NCBI GenBank assembly: GCA_964438715.1
Contig: CAYTLQ010000056.1
Coordinates: forward strand, 1-10,771
From: CAYTLQ01 sp964438715
GTDB taxonomy: Bacteria > Bacteroidota > Ignavibacteria > Ignavibacteriales > Ignavibacteriaceae
DNA: 10,771 nucleotides
Direction of reading: 5' to 3'
The notes under the pieces are model-generated. The model did not search any database. It was not told where the DNA came from and saw only the letters and a list, made by a program, of their open reading frames with translations. Shown in pieces: positions 6,762 to 10,771 of the stretch. The position numbers and the translations under genes were made by a program. The first letter of the stretch is position 1. Every line of letters starts with the position of its first letter.

Positions 6762-8717
6762 ATGCAGGAACCATTCAGCCCTCTCCACAACTTCGAAGCA
6801 ACCCGTCGTAGTATCGGATATGTTCCGATAGAAGAAGCAACCCAGGAAGACTATAACAGAATAGGTTTTATGTCAGGCCTGGAGGTACATCAGCAGTTAT
6901 TAACAAAAGAAAAATTATTTTGCCGCTGTCCGGCAGGTATCTTTCAGAAAGAGAACGATTATGATGCTGAAATCATCAGACACATGCGCCCAACTTTGAG
7001 TGAACTGGGAGAGTATGATGGTACCGCTTTGATGGAATTCAAGACAAAAAAGGAAATTATCTACCGAATAAAAAATGAAACCGCTTGCACCTACGATATT
7101 GACGATACACCGCCGTTTCCTATCAACAGAGAAGCATTGGAAATAGCTATTGAAATATCTCTTCTCTGCAAATTAAATATTGTTGGTGAGGTACATATAA
7201 CCCGTAAACAATATCTGGATGGCAGTATTCCTACAGGGTTTCAGCGCACAGCAATTATCGGAGTTGAAGGTAGTATCCCTTTACGCACTAAGACTCTGCG
7301 ATTAATTCAGCTCAGCATCGAGGAAGATTCCTGCAGGGAAATTTCCGACATAGGTCATACACGCATCTATCGTACCGACAGACTCGGTATGCCGCTGATT
7401 GAAACAGTTACCTATCCTGACTGTGTAAATCCTTCCGAAGTAGCAGAGGCATGTAATTATATCAGGTTTCTTAACAGGAGTACGGGCCATGTACGCACAG
7501 GTATTGGCGCCTCAAGGCAGGATGTAAATGTCAGTTGCAGGGGTGGTTCTCGTGTAGAGATAAAAGGTGTTGCACATATTCGCTGGATTCCAAAGCTTAC
7601 CCACAATGAAGCATTCCGGCAATGGGCATTACTGAATATAAGAAAAATCCTTCTAGAACGCGTTAAGAAACCTGCCGAATGGAAACCTGTACATTCTGCA
7701 ATTGATAAGAAATTTATTCACCTTCCTTTTGTCTCAGGAAAGGATAAAAAGAAACAGCGGGCTGTTGCGGTGAACCTCCCCCATTTTAAGGGAATATTAT
7801 CTCATTTCCTGCAACCCGGAAGACCATTTTACGATGAACTAAGCAGTCGGTTGAAAGTTATTGCATCTATTGAGCGCCCTAATATGGCATGTTCCGAAGA
7901 TCTTGAACCACTTCTTAATGAAGAGCAGTGGAAGAAAGTTCGAAGTCTTTTTATCACCGGACCCACAGATGCTCAGGTTGTTTTCTGGGGACCGGAAGCA
8001 GACCTGCCAACTGCATTAGAAACTATTGAGGAACGCTGTAGAATGGCTTTTGAAGGAGTTCCGAATGAAACAAGAAAATCCTTTCCCGATGGGACAACAA
8101 TTTTTGAGCGTGTATTGCCAGGTGCCGACAGAATGTACCCCGATACGGATTCTGCCCCAATACCTCTGACAGATGATTACATAGATGGATTGCGGAAATC
8201 TCTTCCCCGGGATGTTGTAGATCGATTCCATCAACTGCGTGACTGGGATGTACCGGAAGACACATATAACTTCATACTAAGAAAAAATCTCTTTCCTGTA
8301 ATTGAAAAAATTGTTTCCGATCCGGGCATTGCACCAAAATTTGTAGGAACATTTTTCGGACATACGGTAAAGTACATTGAGGGTCATTACCAGCGTGCAG
8401 GCGATTTCCGCTATGAACTTATTCAGGATCTTTTTCGATTCCTCAAGCAGGAAAATCTCGAATTAGACCTTGCGCGGAAAATGCTTCCTGTACTCTATGA
8501 ACACCCGAATATGGATTTCCAATCAGTACTTTTGAGTATTGGATTTAAGAGCGCTACAAAACAAGAAATTATTGAACGAGTCGAATTTCTTAAACGCCGG
8601 TTCACTCAATTATCTAATACGCAGGATAGTAATAAACGCGCACGGTGGGTAATGGGACAGATTCGTAAGCTATCCGAAGGAAATATCAATCTCAGAGATT
8701 TGCGGAAGATTCTATGA
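6762..8717 (+). CDS. gatE: Glutamyl-tRNA(Gln) amidotransferase subunit E (archaeal-type GatE)
   Basis: GatE is the tRNA-binding and phosphorylating subunit of GatDE. It activates the side chain of Glu-tRNA(Gln) with ATP and amidates it with ammonia delivered by GatD. Numbering here starts at an in-frame TTG at 6744 (657 residues). The GatB/GatE core shows GLEVHQQL (45-52, with Glu47 and His49), LFCRCP (58-63), DGSIPTGFQRTAIIGVEG (159-176), IEEDSCRE (192-199, Glu194), YRTDRLGMPLIE (209-220, Glu220) and RQDVNVS then RVEIKGV (258-276). An insertion of about 110 residues (roughly 350-470), ending in PDGTTIFERVLPGADRMYPDTD, is the AspRS-like GAD domain that separates GatE from bacterial GatB. A YqeY-like helical tail (about 540-657) follows. 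Length is close to archaeal GatE. The first 30-odd residues extend beyond the usual start. I prefer the ATG at 6762 over the TTG; neither has a Shine-Dalgarno. It is followed by gatD after 57 nt, as expected for an operon. GatDE is classically archaeal, so its presence here is unusual. Tyr224 replaces a normally conserved Glu. Confidence 0.92.
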   Translation: MQEPFSPLHNFEATRRSIGYVPIEEATQEDYNRIGFMSGLEVHQQLLTKEKLFCRCPAGIFQKENDYDAEIIRHMRPTLSELGEYDGTALMEFKTKKEIIYRIKNETACTYDIDDTPPFPINREALEIAIEISLLCKLNIVGEVHITRKQYLDGSIPTGFQRTAIIGVEGSIPLRTKTLRLIQLSIEEDSCREISDIGHTRIYRTDRLGMPLIETVTYPDCVNPSEVAEACNYIRFLNRSTGHVRTGIGASRQDVNVSCRGGSRVEIKGVAHIRWIPKLTHNEAFRQWALLNIRKILLERVKKPAEWKPVHSAIDKKFIHLPFVSGKDKKKQRAVAVNLPHFKGILSHFLQPGRPFYDELSSRLKVIASIERPNMACSEDLEPLLNEEQWKKVRSLFITGPTDAQVVFWGPEADLPTALETIEERCRMAFEGVPNETRKSFPDGTTIFERVLPGADRMYPDTDSAPIPLTDDYIDGLRKSLPRDVVDRFHQLRDWDVPEDTYNFILRKNLFPVIEKIVSDPGIAPKFVGTFFGHTVKYIEGHYQRAGDFRYELIQDLFRFLKQENLELDLARKMLPVLYEHPNMDFQSVLLSIGFKSATKQEIIERVEFLKRRFTQLSNTQDSNKRARWVMGQIRKLSEGNINLRDLRKIL

Positions 8718-8774
8718 GAACGAAAATACTCTTTCACTCCATACATTTCTTAAACAGCAAAAACGGATAAATTT

Positions 8775-10160
8775 ATGGCTGAAGATATTTTTCAAGGTTA
8801 CAAAGGCAAGGCACTGCAAACACTTATGAAGTTTAATGTAAGGGTTTGGGGACAGGCTGAGATTAATACCACAAGAGGAAAATTTTCCGGTACTGTTTTA
8901 CCGCGTGCAGAAAATGATGATGATCGTCATATTGTAGTAAAAATAGCGACGGGGTATAATATCGGGATTGATGTAGATACAGTAACCGCTATGACAGAAA
9001 TCGGTTATAAAAAAGCCGTATATAAAATTCCGGAGAAGGAGTTCCCTTTTACTCCCGGATTGCCTTTTGTAAAATTACTTGGTACCGGAGGCACCATTGC
9101 CTCGAGACTTGACTACAGGACAGGTGCAGTTATTCCTGCATTTTCGCCCGGAGAATTATACGGGGCAGTTCCGGAACTTGCATCAATTTGTAATCTTACC
9201 ACAGAAAAGCTCTTCGCGGTATTCAGCGAAAACATGGGTCCGGAACAATATAAAAAACTCGCTATTGCAATAGGTAAGGAAATTGAAAATGGTATTGATG
9301 GAATAATCATCGGTCATGGTACTGATACGCTTCATCACACAGCAACAGCTCTCTCATTTATGGTGCAAAATCCACCGATACCAATTGTCCTAGTTGGTTC
9401 GCAACGGTCTTCCGACAGGCCCAGTTCCGATGCGGCGCTCAATCTTCAGCACGCCGCAATGGCAGCAGGTCATGGCGATATTGCAGAAGTAATGGTTTGT
9501 ATGTTCGGTCCTACATCGGATGAATATGGATTATTACATCGCGGAACAAGAGTCAGAAAAATGCACTCTTCCTATAGATCAACATTTCGTACTTTGGGGG
9601 ATACTCCTCTTGCCACAGTAACAAAGACTGAAGTTAAGCCGATCAAGAAAAAGTATAATCATCGGAGAAAAGATCGCAATGTTACTATAAAACCATTCTT
9701 CGAGGAGCGGGTAGCAATGGTGTATTACTATCCGAATATGTTCCCTGATATTATTGACTCATTAGTTGATAACGGTTATAAGGGCATTGTAATAGCAGGG
9801 ACTGGTCTGGGACATGTTAATAAACCACTTTATCCTGCTATCGAAAGAGCGACAAAAAAAGGAATAGCTATTTATATGACGGTACAGACTTTATGGGGCT
9901 TTGTGCACATGTTTGTTTACGATACCGGCAGAGATCTTATGGCAAAAGGAATTGTACCTGCCGCCAATATGCTACCGGAGGTGGCATATATAAAACTTGG
10001 CTGGGCGCTTGGACAAACAAATGATCTGGAAGAAGTAAAAAAAATTATGCTTACGCCAATCTGTGATGACATTACCCGAAGAGAGCCGTACAATGGTTAC
10101 CTTGTTTATCAAGGTGGTTTGCCGGAAGTAGAAGAGTTTATCCGTAAGTATCATAAATAG
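8775..10160 (+). CDS. gatD: Glutamyl-tRNA(Gln) amidotransferase subunit D (archaeal-type GatD)
   Basis: GatD is the glutaminase subunit of GatDE, an L-asparaginase-I-type amidohydrolase that releases ammonia from glutamine (or asparagine) for GatE. The 461 residues begin with the GatD-specific small beta domain (about 15-80: VRVWGQAEINTTRGKFSGTVLPR). The asparaginase fold follows: GTGGTIASRLDYRTGAV (103-119) with Thr107, GHGTDTLHHTATALSF (180-195) with Thr183 and Asp184, VLVGSQRSSDRPSSDAALNL (205-224), and LLHRGTRVRKMHSSYRSTFR (253-272) with Lys262. These four residues correspond to the Thr-Thr-Asp-Lys catalytic set, so the enzyme looks competent. GTGLGHV (342-348), YDTGRDL (382-388) and LPEVAYIKLGWALGQT (400-415) complete the GatD pattern. 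The N-terminal domain and the SSDRPSSDA and RGTRVRKMH blocks distinguish it from free asparaginases. The start has only a weak GGA at 8765-8767. It lies 57 nt after gatE, with no terminator between. The segment around 368-380 differs from the archaeal pattern that I remember. Confidence 0.93.
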   Translation: MAEDIFQGYKGKALQTLMKFNVRVWGQAEINTTRGKFSGTVLPRAENDDDRHIVVKIATGYNIGIDVDTVTAMTEIGYKKAVYKIPEKEFPFTPGLPFVKLLGTGGTIASRLDYRTGAVIPAFSPGELYGAVPELASICNLTTEKLFAVFSENMGPEQYKKLAIAIGKEIENGIDGIIIGHGTDTLHHTATALSFMVQNPPIPIVLVGSQRSSDRPSSDAALNLQHAAMAAGHGDIAEVMVCMFGPTSDEYGLLHRGTRVRKMHSSYRSTFRTLGDTPLATVTKTEVKPIKKKYNHRRKDRNVTIKPFFEERVAMVYYYPNMFPDIIDSLVDNGYKGIVIAGTGLGHVNKPLYPAIERATKKGIAIYMTVQTLWGFVHMFVYDTGRDLMAKGIVPAANMLPEVAYIKLGWALGQTNDLEEVKKIMLTPICDDITRREPYNGYLVYQGGLPEVEEFIRKYHK

Positions 10161-10338
10161 TTGTAGTACACTTTAACGGTTTTTTCAATCATATCGTTAA
10201 TAAATTATATTCGTAGTTCCATAGAATATATTTGCTGTCGAAATTACTCATACTCTGTCGTCTAAGAAGTATTATCAGGTTGTTGTTTTTAAAAGTTACT
10301 ATATTTAAGAGATGTACGGCAAAGTTATAAATGCGTCA

Positions 10339-10367
10339 AAAACTTTCCTATAGGAAAAAAAAGTTTT
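10339..10367. promoter_or_regulatory. Palindrome upstream of gnd, possible operator
   Basis: TTTCCTATAGGAAA at 10344-10357 is a perfect 14-bp palindrome. Outer complementary arms AAAAC (10339-10343) and GTTTT (10363-10367) flank it, offset by five extra A residues. It lies 78 nt before the gnd start, just upstream of the candidate -10. This is typical of a repressor or activator dimer site, but no regulator can be named. It could also be a short cruciform or a weak terminator for gatD; the missing T run immediately after the core argues against the latter. Confidence 0.3.
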
Positions 10368-10405
10368 ATATTAACTATTGCCTTATCGTTCAGGCTTAGA
10401 AAGTG

Positions 10406-10414
10406 TGTTATAAA
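10406..10414 (+). promoter_or_regulatory. Candidate extended -10 promoter element of gnd
   Basis: TGTTATAAA reads as TG-N-TATAAA, matching the extended -10 form with 5 of 6 hexamer positions. Transcription would start around 10421, next to the Shine-Dalgarno GGAG at 10425-10428, giving a very short leader. No good -35 hexamer sits at 16-18 nt upstream. Confidence 0.22.
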
Positions 10415-10434
10415 ATTAAATCCCGGAGAAATAA

Positions 10435-10771
10435 ATGAATCTATTTAATATTGCTTTGGTTGGCGCCGGAGTAATGGGAGGAAATCTCGCGCTCAATATG
10501 GCTAATCATGGCTTTTCGGTTGTTGTATATGGCAGAGATATAAATAAGGTAGAAAAATTCCTTAACGAAAAGGCTTCCGGAAAAAATATGAGGGGCACAT
10601 CATCGCTTAAAGAAATGGTGGAGATGCTTGAGAAAACGCGAAAAATATTTCTAATGGTACCTGCAGGAAAAGCGGTAGATGATATAATTGAAGATCTTCT
10701 CCCGTTGTTGGACAAAGGAGATATCATTATTGATGGAGGAAATTCTTACTTCCCCGATACCAACAGAAGAG
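10435..10771 (+). CDS. gnd: 6-phosphogluconate dehydrogenase, decarboxylating (N-terminal part, cut by window edge)
   Basis: Gnd oxidatively decarboxylates 6-phosphogluconate to ribulose 5-phosphate and reduces NADP (or NAD), in the cytosolic oxidative pentose phosphate pathway. Only the first 112 codons of a protein usually about 470-480 residues long (or about 300 in the short form) are visible. The Rossmann dinucleotide motif VGAGVMGGNLALNMANHGFS covers residues 9-28. KNMRGTSSLKEMVEMLEKTRKIFLMVPAGK follows at 50-79, and IIIDGGNSYFPDTNRR at 97-112. That last block is the strongly conserved 6-phosphogluconate-binding stretch and matches the long-form enzyme. The start is well supported: GGAG at 10425-10428 lies six nt upstream of the ATG. 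Position 11-12 is Ala-Gly where most homologs have Leu/Met-Ala, and the loop after beta-2 reads YGRD rather than YNRT, with Arg34 kept. The zwf or pgl partners, if linked, would lie outside the window. Confidence 0.93.
   Translation, partial: MNLFNIALVGAGVMGGNLALNMANHGFSVVVYGRDINKVEKFLNEKASGKNMRGTSSLKEMVEMLEKTRKIFLMVPAGKAVDDIIEDLLPLLDKGDIIIDGGNSYFPDTNRR

Larger units (their letters stand above)
10161..10434 (+). other. gatD-gnd intergenic region
   Basis: This 274-bp AT-rich spacer holds no open frame that I credit. No convincing terminator follows gatD; a TTAACG/CGTTAA pair at 10173-10200 has a 16-nt loop and no T tract. Near the 3' end are a perfect palindrome (10344-10357), an extended -10-like string and the gnd ribosome site. 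gnd therefore probably has its own promoter, though read-through from gatD cannot be excluded. Confidence 0.55.

Noticed and set aside
6762..8717. Possibility that this gene is ordinary bacterial GatB
   Set aside because: It carries the long GAD-type insertion absent from GatB, the GatE versions of the core motifs, and sits beside GatD rather than GatA or GatC.
8775..10160. Possibility that this is a free L-asparaginase
   Set aside because: The N-terminal beta domain, SSDRPSSDA, RGTRVRKMH and LPEVAYIKL blocks are GatD-specific, and the partner GatE gene is adjacent.
10173..10200. TTAACG/CGTTAA inverted repeat after gatD as a terminator
   Set aside because: The 6-bp AT-rich stem has a 16-nt loop and no T tract follows, so it is not a credible rho-independent terminator.
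1..10771. Possibility that the whole window is archaeal because of GatDE
   Set aside because: A T9SS sorting domain, an outer-membrane-type secreted cargo, BglX-like GH3 and multiple poly-T hairpin terminators indicate a bacterium.
1..10771. CRISPR arrays, insertion sequences, tRNA or rRNA genes, attachment sites
   Set aside because: I looked for regularly spaced repeats, transposase-like frames, terminal repeats and tRNA arms in the intergenic stretches and saw none.

Overview
The window is bacterial, moderately AT-rich DNA with five complete genes and one gene cut by the right edge. The best guess is a free-living, polysaccharide-degrading member of the Bacteroidota/Chlorobiota/Ignavibacteriota assemblage. 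The main evidence is a secreted protein ending in a type IX secretion (T9SS) sorting domain with the signature 'NYPNPFNPST'. A BglX-like family 3 glycoside hydrolase, a GluP-type sugar transporter and classic bacterial rho-independent terminators agree with this. The phylum is inferred from gene content only; no rRNA or tRNA gene is present.

Layout. Positions 86-1564 (+) encode a glucose/galactose-type MFS transporter, closed by a strong terminator at 1574-1610. Positions 1701-3926 (+) encode an exported beta-glucosidase (GH3). The two make a simple logic: beta-glucosides are cleaved outside the inner membrane and the released monosaccharide is imported. A symmetrical terminator (3970-4000) separates this pair from a converging gene at 4014-6386 (-). 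That gene encodes a 790-residue secreted mosaic: a DUF11-like domain, a choice-of-anchor A domain, an Asp-box beta-propeller and a T9SS tag. An AT-rich divergent intergenic region (6387-6761) follows and holds a CRP/FNR-like palindrome at 6515-6530.

The most unusual part is 6762-10160 (+): two consecutive genes for GatE and GatD, the two subunits of the tRNA-dependent glutamine-forming amidotransferase GatDE. This enzyme converts misacylated Glu-tRNA(Gln) to Gln-tRNA(Gln) and is classically an archaeal hallmark; bacteria normally use GatCAB. Both subunits look intact: the asparaginase-type Thr/Thr/Asp/Lys set is present in GatD, and the metal/phosphorylation-site residues and the AspRS-like insertion are present in GatE. 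Each also carries distinctive substitutions. An archaeal-type GatDE operon between ordinary bacterial genes is the item most worth following up.

The window ends in the first 112 codons of gnd (6-phosphogluconate dehydrogenase, pentose phosphate pathway), which has a clear Shine-Dalgarno sequence and a 14-bp perfect palindrome upstream.
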